Notes under the pieces: generated by a model | The model's input: only the letters and a program-made list of their open reading frames with translations | What the model was told of the DNA's origin: nothing | Databases searched by the model: none | NCBI GenBank assembly: GCA_002778195.1 | Contig: PCDI01000002.1 | Location: 1,757,628 to 1,821,627 of the forward strand | DNA from: Raffaelea ambrosiae | Lineage: Eukaryota > Ascomycota > Sordariomycetes > Ophiostomatales > Ophiostomataceae | DNA: 64,000 nt | Reading direction: 5' to 3' | Position numbers and translations under genes: made by a program | Shown here: positions 52,120-62,815 of the stretch, piece after piece | Layout of the letters: every line of letters begins with the position of its first letter | Position numbering within the stretch: the first letter of the stretch is position 1

Positions 52120-55100
52120 GCTTTTTTTAGAAGTTTTTTTTTTTTTTGGTCCTGTGTAGTTCATAGCACCCCCTATTATTGATATTCCAAACCGAAGAAT
52201 ATCTTTTGGGGGGGTTCCTTCACGACCACCTGCACCTGTACGGCTCTCTCACGTCCAGACCTTTTTTTTTCTTTTGTTTTTGTTTTCTTTATTGATACCT
52301 CTTATCTAGACACTCGAGTGAGTACGAATACATTCTGGCCGTCCCGTCTCATCCAAACGAATTGTTCCACCACCAGCAAGACATTTGTGTCTCGTCTTCT
52401 CCTTTCGTCTGTTTCTGTCTTCGGGCTGTCCGAGAAATGCAAGCCCCCAGAACGGCGGTGATTTCCCGATTGTGACGCCCTCCCAGGCTGCATACCAAAA
52501 CAGGGCGCCGCTTGGCCCCAGCTCCAAAGAGCAATGCGGGGACATGTGTGGAATACGCCCTGCCCAAATAAGACATCGCCCAGGCATGGCTGGCTAGCGA
52601 CGACGAGAGGGATGCTCTCTTGGACAGGGCCGCAACGCGGATGCTGGCGGGGATGCTGCGTCGTGTGCCTCGGCCGCTCCGGCGCAAAAAAAAAAAAAAC
52701 AGGGCCAGGCAGAGGATCGCCAGTGGGTAAGACCGACGGGCAAAAAGCTGAAACCAACTACTCGACAATGGCATCGTCATGGTTGCGCGATGCTTCGTCG
52801 TGGCGCGCGCGCCAGCGCGGACATGGGCCGCGGATCCCCGGACAGGCAGGAAAGCGGCCGGAAGCCTTGAGACGAACTTCTTCAGGGTGCCAACCTGGCT
52901 ACGTCGACTAGCAAGATTGGCGCCGTGCTGGGCAACACCGGAGAACCTTTCGCCCCCAACAGCTGAGGGTTGGAAGTGGTTAGGTGAGTTGCAGGAGCAC
53001 ATTTTTTTCTTTTTCTTTCTTTCTTTTTCTTTCTTTTTCTTCTTCTTCTTTCTTTTCTTTCTTTTTCTTCTTCTTTCTTCTTCTTCTTCTTCTTCTGTTT
53101 CTTTTAACGCCCAGCACTGAAGTGCTTGCGTCCTATCTTATTCTGCTGTAATAAAGAAAATAAGAAAAAAAAAGAAAAAAAAAAGCCACAATGTACGCGT
53201 AGGCAAGTCATCATCGTCTTTGCTGGATGCGATCCCAGAACCCTGCGCAGGAAATACACAGTAACCAGTAGTAGCTTGCTTGTCTCCCATGGCCAGCCAT
53301 GTACCCTGGAGTGGGCAGCTGTTGTCCACCCTCGAAGAACAGCCAGGAGGAGACCGCTGTCTCTGCAGGAGCATGGAAGACCACGCCCGATAAGGACGAG
53401 AATCTTCCCGAATTCCACAGGCCAAGCAACTCTGCATCGGAGCCCGTTCCAGACCGTCTCTTCTGGTGCTAATCCCTGGGCTGGTTTTGTGCTGCCTGGC
53501 TTTGTACTGGCTGCTCCGTCGCTGGCCAGCGGCATGTTGGCTTCTACGGCCGCCTCCTGGAGCTGCCCACGTCTTCAGTCACACCGTGGCCACCACTTGC
53601 TTGTTCAAAGTCGACTTGCTTTCCCCCAACTGTGTCGTCTGCTGCTCAGACTCGCGCACTGCCTTCCCCGCTCTCCCGTCTCCCTGTATGACACGACCAT
53701 GGCCAAGGGAGATCGAGCCAAGATGCAACCCGGCTGGCAGCCAAACGGCCAGAGGCGAATGGTCCAACCTGGACAGTCCTGTCGTTCCCCAAGACGTCCG
53801 GCTTCGCCTTGTCGACTGTTTTCGTCCCCTGCCTTCTCCTCGGAGCGTTGGCTGCTATTGGCCGCCGGTGTGTCTCAACTTTGGAGGAGCTAATGCACCC
53901 CTTGCTTGGACAGGGCGCTGCCCACCGTCCTGCAGCATCGTAGCCCTCGGAATGGCATACTATGTACTAGTTGTAGTATTAGTTGGTATTTCTTTTGGGG
54001 CTCTTCTTCCCCTGTACGATACCGTGGCCGGCCTTCTCTCTTGGTCGCCGACGCCCCCCTCAGTCCGCCTTCGGTGCAGGCCCCCCATCGTGCACTGGGG
54101 CCACAAACGTGGGGGACAGGCCGGGGACAGATGACCCCGTCCAAGAAGGCCCGACAGGCGGACCACAGCTCCGCAGCCAAGGAGGCCATGATGTCTAGTC
54201 CAGCGACAGCCTGGGCCGTCGCCAGCGAAAAAGAGACCACCTCCCTGCTAGCCTTGTGGCAAGGCCAGCTGAAGAGGGGGGGGGATCTCGCCCCAAGAGG
54301 CTTTGGCCACAAAGCTTGTGGCCACCAAAAGGGCCACAGAACTGTGCGGAAACGGTTCTTGTCCGGCTCTTTGGCGCCTAGTTGTGAGCAACAGGGCCTT
54401 TTTGTCCCTGTTGTCTGGCAGACGACAGTCCGCACTAGCGCATCCCTCGAGTCGCTGTGCCAGACGGCCAGCCCAGGACGAGAACACGCCTACGGTCTTG
54501 GTTTCCTGCATTGGCATTTGCAGCCACCCCGAGCTCCTTCCGTCTCTCTTCCCAGCCAGGGACGGGCTGCTTTGCTCATAAAAGACGAGAGAAAACGTGA
54601 GCTCCTCGCCGGCGGTTTCCTGCAACCAATGCCACGATCTATTTTCAGCATGGATGCATGCCACTGACAGGACGACTCGTATCCAGGCACAGAAGCAAGG
54701 AGACGGACGGACCAGACAGGGGACAGGGGACAGGGACAGGGACAGGCAAGCCTCGACGTTCGTCATCCCAACTTTGCCGTGCGTGTCAAAAGGCCCGGAG
54801 CTTCGACGACAACGCATACCGTGCGCCTGGTTGGAGGATCAGCCCTGCCAACGACTGAACGTGAGGACCTCTTTTCTTCTCCCCCCCCCCTCTCTCTCTC
54901 CCTTGCTGCCAGGGTATCACGATTCCTCTGCCCGTCTGCGTCGCAGCCAAGGACTTTTTCTGCACTGGTTGTTCTTTCCTATTTTCCGGCGTTTCTTTTT
55001 TCTTCTGTGATTTTCCTCTGCGAGCTGTTATATATGTACACTGGACTCGTGCTGTCTCCTCCCCGACGTCGTCTTTTCTCCATTGGCCAACACTTCCAGC

Positions 55101-55214
55101 ACGACCGTTCCGGACCAAGACCCCCCCCCGAAAAAGACTACTAGGTCGTATCATCGCACAACGTCCTGCACATACCCTTCTCCGACCGACGGGCCGAGTG
55201 AGCTGGCTACCACT
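52120..55214. other. Gene-poor region
   Basis: About 3.1 kb without a supported gene. It contains the pyrimidine tract at 53002-53106. Long frames at 53126-53893 and 53906-54667 have no recognisable motif and no splice logic. The last 350 bases are C/T-rich leader. Confidence 0.45.
53002..53106 (+). repeat. TTC/TTTC pyrimidine tract
   Basis: About 105 bases of almost uninterrupted T and C (TTTTTC, TTC and TTTC units), capable of triplex formation in principle and prone to length variation. Confidence 0.9.
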
Positions 55215-57152
55215 ATGAGCATGGTCGGCTCCCTCCACGACGGGTCTGGTCCCGACGGCCACCACCACCATCGTCCCGGCGAGGCATGGCCGGGCCACAG
55301 CAGAGCCAGCAGCACCCACGACGTGAGCTTCCTGAACATCGACTGCACCGGCCTCTGCCGAGAGATGCGGCACGCGCTGGACTTCTACCTGGAATCCTGC
55401 GGCGGCGACCGCCACGAGCTCGGCGACAAGGCCGCCTGGATCCTCGCGCGCGCCCAGGACACCTTTGACTCCGTCCTCTGTCCCCCGCCGCCGCCCGGCC
55501 CGGAGCCTGGCGCTCATCCCGACCGCGATCGGCGTCCGCCCTTCTCGCTCTGGGCCTTCTACCACGCGCAGAACCCGGCCGCCGCCGTCACCACGGGCGC
55601 CAACGTCTTCCACACGCTGCTCGTCTGGTGCCGGTCGTTTCCCGACGGCAGCCGCGCCATGAACAGCATCATCGACATCAGCGAGGCCCTGGGCAGCAAG
55701 CACACGGCGGTGATGCTGGCCTTTGGGCTGTACGGCGACTACCGGCCGCCGGACGAGATGGGCCGCATCATCCACGAGCTCGGCATGGTCGCCCAGATGC
55801 AGCCGCTGTTTCCGCCGGGGTACCTGGCCCAGAACTGCCTGCTCGACCGCATCGTCCACCAGTGTGCCGCGCTGCGTGCGGCCCGGCACGGCGGCCCCCG
55901 GCACGGCCCTGTGCTGCCCCTCCCCCCCCCGTTTCCCTCGCCGGGCGAGGTGTCGGCCGCTGTCCTGTCCTGTCTCGGGGCGCTGTGCGACTCGGACCAG
56001 GCACGACAGCAGCTGTTGGCGATGCAGCAGCAGCACTTTGGAAGAACGCAGGAGGGGACACTGGAAGGGACGGCGGGTGTCCTCCATCGCAGCCCAGCCA
56101 CAGAAAACAGGCATGCGGGGCAGTCGTCGCGGTCGGCACCGCCGCCACGGGGAGGGGAGCGTGCCGCCGACGAAGCCCGAGCGAGGGCGCGCGCCGGCAG
56201 CTTCTCCTCTCCGTACCGGGAGCCAGACGAAGAAGACGCTCGCAGCAAAGTCGAAGCGTCCCCGTACAGCAGCCCAACGCCGCAGCATCTCGACAGCGCT
56301 GGGCGTCCTGCGGACCAGCAGCAGCAGCAGCAGCCCCTTCCCGGTGCGGTCCTGTTGGAGAGGAGTCTGCACCACCGCTTCCGGCATTTTGTCGACCACT
56401 TCCACGAGTACCTCGACGCCGGCGGCGTGCGCGTGCTCCAGGAGCTGTCCGCACAGTTCTCGGACCTGGCCATGCTGAGGCAAACCGAGGCCAACCGGCC
56501 CCTGCTGACGCCGCCCTACCGTCACCAAGCCCGGCACTCCATAGACACGGCCCCCGTCCTCGCCCAGCAGCCGACGCCGGCCGATCCTGCCAGCGGCGCC
56601 CACGAAAGCCACGAAAACCACGAAAATCACGAAAACAACGGCAAAGTCGCACCGCCGGGGGGCCCGCTGCCGCTGCCGCCGGCCCGGCTCCCGCCCGTGT
56701 CGGGGTCGGGCATGGACACCACCACCACGGCGGCCCGCACCCCCTCACCACAGCCCTCGGAAGCACAGGCATACGTACACACCGCACAGCACCCTCGCGC
56801 CCATCTGCACAGGCAGAGCACGATGTCGCCGCCGCCCCATTGGCCGCCCACACAAACAGCGCAGCCGAGCGGAGGACACCCGGCGCGCAGCAAGACGCCG
56901 CCGCTGTCGCCGGCGTCATCACGGCAGGCCGCCGCGCGCCACGAACGAGAGGCAGGCCGCCGCATGCCGGAGCAGGCGCCGAGAGTGGTGCGCGACTGCT
57001 CCGAGATCATGACGCTGAGCAATCTGATGGACAGCCGGGATCCGCCCGAGGTGTCGGTGTGGTCATCGTCGACGTCGTCGTCGACGTCGTCTCCGGTTCC
57101 TGCGAGCGACAAAGGATCGGCCCTGGATGCCCCATGGGCGTCTCCTTCGTAA
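55215..57152 (+). CDS. Orphan protein, 645 aa
   Basis: A single open frame from ATG 55215; the longer frame from 55083 lacks an ATG (it opens with TTG). Family not recognised. Residues about 35-230 look folded and helical: VSFLNIDCTGLCREMRHALD, LGDKAAWILARAQDTFDSVL, TTGANVFHTLLVWCRSFPDG, AMNSIIDISEALGSKHTAVM and NCLLDRIVHQCAALRAARHG. A second helical block at about 375-430 reads RSLHHRFRHFVDHFHEYLDA and LQELSAQFSDLAMLRQTEAN. The remainder is Pro/Ser/His-rich and disordered, with an (HENHENHEN)-type run and a Ser tract at the end. No signal peptide. Function unknown; a scaffold or regulatory role would be a guess. Confidence 0.7.
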   Translation: MSMVGSLHDGSGPDGHHHHRPGEAWPGHSRASSTHDVSFLNIDCTGLCREMRHALDFYLESCGGDRHELGDKAAWILARAQDTFDSVLCPPPPPGPEPGAHPDRDRRPPFSLWAFYHAQNPAAAVTTGANVFHTLLVWCRSFPDGSRAMNSIIDISEALGSKHTAVMLAFGLYGDYRPPDEMGRIIHELGMVAQMQPLFPPGYLAQNCLLDRIVHQCAALRAARHGGPRHGPVLPLPPPFPSPGEVSAAVLSCLGALCDSDQARQQLLAMQQQHFGRTQEGTLEGTAGVLHRSPATENRHAGQSSRSAPPPRGGERAADEARARARAGSFSSPYREPDEEDARSKVEASPYSSPTPQHLDSAGRPADQQQQQQPLPGAVLLERSLHHRFRHFVDHFHEYLDAGGVRVLQELSAQFSDLAMLRQTEANRPLLTPPYRHQARHSIDTAPVLAQQPTPADPASGAHESHENHENHENNGKVAPPGGPLPLPPARLPPVSGSGMDTTTTAARTPSPQPSEAQAYVHTAQHPRAHLHRQSTMSPPPHWPPTQTAQPSGGHPARSKTPPLSPASSRQAAARHEREAGRRMPEQAPRVVRDCSEIMTLSNLMDSRDPPEVSVWSSSTSSSTSSPVPASDKGSALDAPWASPS

Positions 57153-57749
57153 AGATTCGCCGATTGATCCAATCTTTTCCTTTTTTTTTTAACTTTTTTT
57201 TTTTCCCGAAATTTTCGTTATCCAAACAATATTGTTGTATACGGACAGATTTCCCCCGACATGGTTGCTTTGGCTGATCCAAGACGGATGTTCTATGGAT
57301 TGTTTACATACCCCTTATTTTGGGTTGGCTGACCCGTTGCTATCGATTTTCTTCTTTTCTCATCTGCACGCGGGAAGATCGAGGAGCTGTGNCTTGCTAC
57401 CGCAGAAAAAAATAATTTCGGTGTCTACATAGAAAGAAAGGATGCGGAATTGTGCGGTTGATTTGCTACTTGGCATTGTCCGTATGTAACTTACACGAAC
57501 AGGCCAGGGACTGGGAAACAGCGAGGAGTTAACAGGTGAAATGGCGAAACGGCGTCCATATCGTTCTTGTCTTCCTTGGCAGTCATTGGTTCAGTCTTTG
57601 TATCGCTGCCATTCTTTCAATATGACTCGTAGCACTTGCACCATTGTCAATGCGTGTCCGGGAAACAGAACCCCCTTTGCTTCGTCCAGAAAGCCACCTC
57701 TTGTCGTCCGTTGCTGCAGCCACCACAGGTAACCCGACCCCAAACTTTC
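57153..57749. other. Intergenic between convergent genes
   Basis: AT-rich spacer with T-runs and one ambiguous base at 57392. Nothing else seen. Confidence 0.5.
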
Positions 57750-58664
57750 TCACCACGTATTGCGGGTTCCCACCCAAACTTGTACCGCGTAGAAACCTTT
57801 CAAATTGACAACCGAATCGTAAACACAAAACTTCGTCGTTTGGGAAACAAATTCTTCATAGACACGGTACCGCCCAATCCAACACACAAGTTCCCCCCCC
57901 CCCCCTTTGTTGCGTGGGATACTCAATGCGAATGCGTCACCAGGGCTGCGAAATTGAATTCCAGTTAGTATTCTGAAAGGAAGGAGCCTGAAAATAGATT
58001 GTCCCCTCCACAAAAAAAAACAAAAAAACACTGGGATACGAACCATAAAGAAGAACCCTCTTGCCTTGGCTGGGGCCCGTTGTGATGCACGCCGCCCCTG
58101 CTCCGTCACCAGAAGCTCTTCCCGGCTGCTATAGGCATGCAGACCGCCTGTGGGCGCCTCCTGACTGCTGTTCTGTGTCACCGATGAGGCATGCACGTCC
58201 GGATTCGACGAGGCCGGGAACGGCCAGTCCGGCAGCTGCGTGCCCCGGCTCTCCTCGTCTTCCAACCGCTTATGGGTGGTGGTGGTGGTGGTGGTCGTCG
58301 TCGTCGTCGCCACCGCCGTCCCTTCTGCTGCTGTGGCTGTACCGTGCAGCTCGTGGCCCTGGCCCGCCTGCTCCTGGTCCATCCGCCTCTTTCCTTCCCG
58401 GATGTACATGCGGTAGATCAGGCAGGCACACAGCAGCAGGCCCGCGAGCGTAGAGACCAGAATGATCAGCAGGCTCGACAGGGGAATGGACACGTTGTCG
58501 GCCGGCTGCGGCTGGGCTGGCTCCTGGTCTGGCGGGCCTGGCTGGGACGAGGATGGCACGGTGGTGGTCGCGAACGGGGACGAGTCGGACCGCTTGGCCT
58601 TGTTTCCCGACAGGGCCGTCGAATCCACCACCATCGAATCCGGGAGCAAAAGCGAAGAGACCAT
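57750..58664 (-). CDS. Single-pass membrane protein, function unknown
   Basis: From ATG 58664 the frame gives 304 aa. An N-terminal Ser/Thr/Pro-rich segment of about 60 residues precedes one strong transmembrane helix (IPLSSLLIILVSTLAGLLLC, then ACLIYRMYIREGKRRMDQE). The positively charged flank predicts a cytosolic C-terminus. That tail holds an eleven-Thr run. The layout resembles fungal Ser/Thr-rich stress-sensor or Skg6/Mid2-type anchors, but no signal peptide is evident, so the match is weak. The last about 90 codons are doubtful. A TACTAAC branch motif with acceptor TTTCGCAG near 57970 suggests a 3' intron beginning near 58050, which would alter the C-terminus. A longer upstream frame (to 59117) is poly-Phe/Leu leader. 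Confidence 0.55.
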   Translation of the reverse strand: MVSSLLLPDSMVVDSTALSGNKAKRSDSSPFATTTVPSSSQPGPPDQEPAQPQPADNVSIPLSSLLIILVSTLAGLLLCACLIYRMYIREGKRRMDQEQAGQGHELHGTATAAEGTAVATTTTTTTTTTTHKRLEDEESRGTQLPDWPFPASSNPDVHASSVTQNSSQEAPTGGLHAYSSREELLVTEQGRRASQRAPAKARGFFFMVRIPVFFCFFLWRGQSIFRLLPFRILTGIQFRSPGDAFALSIPRNKGGGGELVCWIGRYRVYEEFVSQTTKFCVYDSVVNLKGFYAVQVWVGTRNTW

Positions 58665-59526
58665 CTCGGCCAGTCTGTCTCCCCTCCCCCCCCTTATTTT
58701 CCGGTTATCGTGATTTTGGGTTGGGATTCTGTTTCTCTTGGCCACATGCGCTTTCTGGCGTGGCACGGGCGCAACAGGTGGAAGAGGCTGTGTATCTCGG
58801 TCTGTCTGCCGGTTGGTGGGAAAAAAGAAACAAAGGACAAACTCCGCGGGAGAGACGGGGGAGAAATCAAACAGAGGTAAAAAAGAAACAAAAACTGGGC
58901 AAAATAAAAAGCAGGTGAGGCGGATGTGGTGCATGAATGTGAGAAACGAAACCCAGGCGCTGACTTGAGGGTGTGTGAGAAACTGATGTCTCAAGACGGA
59001 AGGAACGACCTGGGTCACTAACAGCACCAAATTAGGAAAGAAGTTGAGTGCAACGTCACGTTTAAGCAGCACTAAACTTCCTGGACCACTTTGACCAATT
59101 CGTGCCATTGTCATCAAAAGACGGACACTGTTAACCAGAATTGCAGGTTGGTAGTCAAGTCTCTAGCTATGGCTCGGCTCTTTAGCGATCTCTGGAAAAC
59201 TCGTTTGTTCAAAAAGCCCTCCCCTCTCACGAGATGCATGCTGCCTCCTTTCTACACATTGGTGGTTCAACTAGATTATTGGGTTGTCTCTTTTTGTTTG
59301 TTTCCAAGTGTCCCCCCCTAGGTTGGTCTCTTTATTCCCAATGCGGTTTCTGTATAATATGCAAAATCTCCCAGAGCAGTCCCGCTGCCCCGTCTTCTGC
59401 TGTGTGCTTTTTTGGAGGTGCCATGTCTTTGCTGATCTCTGACCCCCCATTACTGTATATGATCTCTCTCTTTTGGGACGCACCTCCCCATCCTAGTCAT
59501 GCTTTTTCTTCTCTTTTTCTTTCTGA
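58665..59526. other. Intergenic region
   Basis: Leader of the membrane-protein gene and downstream region of pantothenate kinase. No gene or RNA seen. Confidence 0.5.
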
Positions 59527-61335
59527 TTATTCATCCTCTGCTAACCGCTCGCTCACCCGCATCTCCAGCCCCTCGAAACTGCCCCGCCGCCCCCAGTTGC
59601 GCGGCTGTCTCTTGAGGAACGCGCCGACGGCGCCGAGGTAGCCTTCGTGGCGCAGAAAGTAGGCCTGGCTGGCGCCGCGGCTCCAGAACTTGATGGCGTA
59701 GCTCAGGGTGTTCATGGTCTGGGGGTGGCCGCGGATGAAGGAGCCGCCAAAGTAGATGTTGTTGAGGTGGTGGATCTTGGAGTGGAGGTAGGCGATCTGG
59801 CCAATGTTGTTGGAGATGGCGTACAGCAGCGAGCGGCTGATGTCGGCCGAGGAGAAGCGGTTGTGGCCGCCGCCGGCGCGGGGTGTGCGAGCACCGGGCG
59901 GTGCATTTTCATGGTCCTGGTCCTGGTCCTGGCCATGGTCCTGGTCGCCACCCTCGGGCGGCTGGAGGGTGTCCTCGCCCATGGAGACGCCGTCCTCGGC
60001 CTCGGACTCGGCCTCGTGCTTCATGCGGAAGACTTTGCCAAAGGAGCTGGCAATGGCCGTGGACTTGAGCCCGATCTTGCCGTAGTCGGTGCCGTAGATG
60101 TCGCTGACGAGCATGTCGACGCGGGCATTGTCGCCGTGGGAGGCCATGGCCAGCATCTCGTTGAAGGAGCGGGCGCCGGTCAGCAGGGACAGCAAGCCCC
60201 AGAGCGTGCCGCCGCCCAGCGACGTGCCGCCGACGCGCTCAAACTTGTGTGGTCCCGAGACCTTGAGCATGGACACGCCGGAGCCGATGTTGACCAGCAT
60301 GTAGGGGTAGATGTCGTCGGTGGGTGCGGCAAAGTGCATAGGGTCGGTTTCGGAGTAGGTGAAGACTTCGCGAGGGATTTCCGTGATGAAGAAGTCAAGG
60401 CCTGGGGGGGGGGATGAGTTAGACGGAAAACAAAATCAAAGACGGCAAAATGGAAATACATTTACGCCCCTGGGACAAGCAAACTCACCCATGATGAGAC
60501 ACTCCATCTCGTCCTCGCTCAGCACGTCGATGCCCATGCGCGCCTTGATGCGGTCGTAGTACTTGTACGCGCCGCCGCCGGTGGCCATGACGCACAGCTC
60601 GCCCGGGCGCGCGGCGGCCCCGTTGAGCGTCATGTGGCGCTCCTTGAGGCCGACCATGAAAGAGATGCACTCGTCAATGTCGTCGGTCTCGAAGCTGAGA
60701 AAATTGAGGCGGCCGCCCGGCTGGGTGGACTGGGCCTCGCGCGAAAAGTAGACCACCTTGGCCAGGGTGCCACCAATGTCGACGGCAATGTGGGAGACGA
60801 CGGCATGGTGGTTGGGCAGGCGGATGTCAAAGGTGCTGTTTTGCTCGGAGGGGGAGTGGGTGCGGGCGGACGACGACGTCGGGGACGAAGCCGATCCGCC
60901 CGAACTTCGGCGGTTGTTGTTGCCCGTGGTCGTTCTACTGCTGCTACTACCACCACCGCCACCATTCGCCGTGTTTTCCTCCTCGACGATAAAGGCGCCC
61001 TGGACATTGATCCGGACCGGGCCCGGCTTGGCAATCGAGCGGTCAATCTCGGCCGTCGATGTCGACGTCTTGGGCCGCGTGGCCAGCAGCGAGGTCGTCG
61101 AGGCGGCCGTGTGCATGTGGCCCGCCACGTCGTCGTCGTTGTCTTCGTCGTCGTCAAGGTCGATTGCAGACGAGGCCTCAGCCTTGTCGACGCACTGCTC
61201 GGCCTCATTGGCCTTCTCCCCATTGGCCTTCCCGTTGGCCCCCACGGGCTGCTGCTGGGTCTCTTGCGGGGCCCCGCGCACGTCATCGGCGCCGCTCCTG
61301 CGGATACCTTCCGGCAGCACCGCCAGTTCGGCCAT
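59527..61335 (-). CDS. Pantothenate kinase (eukaryotic type II)
   Basis: Exons 61335-60489 and 60401-59527 give 573 aa; the 87-nt intron has a GTGAGT donor and a CCCCCAG acceptor. The enzyme phosphorylates pantothenate, the first and controlling step of coenzyme A synthesis. The kinase starts at about residue 175 with the phosphate-binding motif AVDIGGTLAKVVYF. It continues with CVMATGGGAYKYYDRIKARM, YPYMLVNIGSGVSMLKV and FERVGGTSLGGGTLWGLLSL, then NIYFGGSFIRGH and FLRHEGYLGAVGAFL. All are PanK signatures in the expected order. The first 170 residues are an added disordered part with an acidic LDDDEDNDDD run and Gly/Ser tracts. An acidic Asp/Gln/His insert (DQDHGQDQDQDH) interrupts the kinase at about residue 430. 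Probably cytosolic. Confidence 0.94.
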
Positions 61336-62815
61336 TTTGTGCGTGTGTCTGTGTGTTGTGTATGTTGTGTGCGTTGTGTGTGTTGTGTGTTTTGGTTTCA
61401 CCCAAATTCTTTTCTTCCCACCTCTTTCTATTCGGGGTGTGTGTGTGTGGAATTTCTCCGTCCAGTGTCTTACACGCCTCTGCGGCCCTGGCTCAATGGT
61501 CTGGTTGGTCCACAAAGCATCCACGTCATGCTGTTGTTTTGTTCTGTGTATGAGAAAGATTATCGGTCGGTCGACGGGGGTTAAGGGGAGCCGGCGGTAA
61601 CTTTTTTCCCCTCTCTCGGTATCGTCGGCGTCAACTGCGGGTGCTCGTGCTCGTATGTGCTCGGCAGCCTCTTGTGCTTTTTTTTTTTGGTTGTTGGCCT
61701 TCTGCTGACGGGCGGTCGTGTGCCTCGGTCTTCGGGCCTTCGGGCAGCCCCCACAACGCTGATGACTATTGGGTCCCGGGCACGGGTTTCGGTTTGGCCG
61801 GGGTGGGAATGGTGGGTAATTGCGGGTGAGATGTATGCCGACACGCGAGCAACTTCACGGGACTCGGTTGCTTTTATCGTCGGTCAGAAAAAAGGGTGAT
61901 GTTTTTTTGGGGGGGACAGAGAAGACTTTGAATAAACAGGAGACGCCGTCCTTGCCGTTCGCCCGGGAGGAAAGGGGGAGAGAGAGAGAGGGAGGATACG
62001 TTGCAATCCCAGTTTTTTGGACAAAAAAATTTGTGACTCGATTTCTATCGTACTGGAAAGTACAGCGCAGATATCCTCATGGTTGAGATATTGATTTTTT
62101 TTTTTTTTTTTACGAACCCTCTTTTTTGGGTATGGCTGTTCTCCTTATTTTTTTAATTACTATGGATGTCCTCCCCAAACTACTAGTCAAGTAATACTAG
62201 CTACTTCTCTCTCTGGTTATTAGCGGTCATATTATCTCCTTACCTGGCCGTATTGGGCTATTAGTGGAACCAGCAGCCAGTCGTGCCTTCTCGATTCATC
62301 GCCCCTCGGGTCAGTGACGTTGACGTGGGGGGGAAACGAGAGGCAAAAAACACCAAGAGGCGGGAGAAGTAGTGAGCAGGCGCTGGAGAAAAATGAGGGG
62401 AAGGGGGCCCTGGAGGAGGGGAATGAGGGGCTCGCTTTAGGCGCTACAGGACCCCCCGATAACGGGACATCGCTGTACCGAGGATGAGCGGTCACTAAAA
62501 GCCGGGCCTGCTGTAGATTCTCTCGGGTACTTTGTATTATGGGCGGCGCATTTTTTGTTTGCCTTGGTCTCAGTCGGCCTCAATCGGCTTCGGTCAAATT
62601 TTTTTTTTTTGTGACGACATCGTCAACTCCGTCACTCGGGTCTCTCACTCGGCACGGCCTTGCACTTTCGCAAGTCATTACTGGTTACTGCTGCTACGGC
62701 ATCTATGCCGAATATGTACATTCTCGTCACTGTCGTCTCTCGAAGTCTCTCTCCACTCCCATGTGTTTTCACACGACGCAAGCAAAGACTACAACCTGCT
62801 GCTATCTATTATCCC
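61336..62815. other. Intergenic region
   Basis: Promoter side of pantothenate kinase and 3' side of the phosphatase gene. A GTGTGTTG-type repeat lies at 61338-61392 just upstream of the kinase start, so probably in its leader. A T-run lies at 62096-62110. No gene supported. Confidence 0.5.

Noticed and set aside
53126..54667. Two plus-strand frames of about 255 codons each
   Set aside because: No recognisable motif, composition rich in Ser/Arg/Pro/Cys/Trp as in random frames, and no start context or intron logic.
54786..56630. Minus-strand frame of 614 codons
   Set aside because: Most of it is antisense to the 645-aa plus-strand gene, and it runs on into leader DNA. It has no motif, and splice and codon character favour the plus strand.
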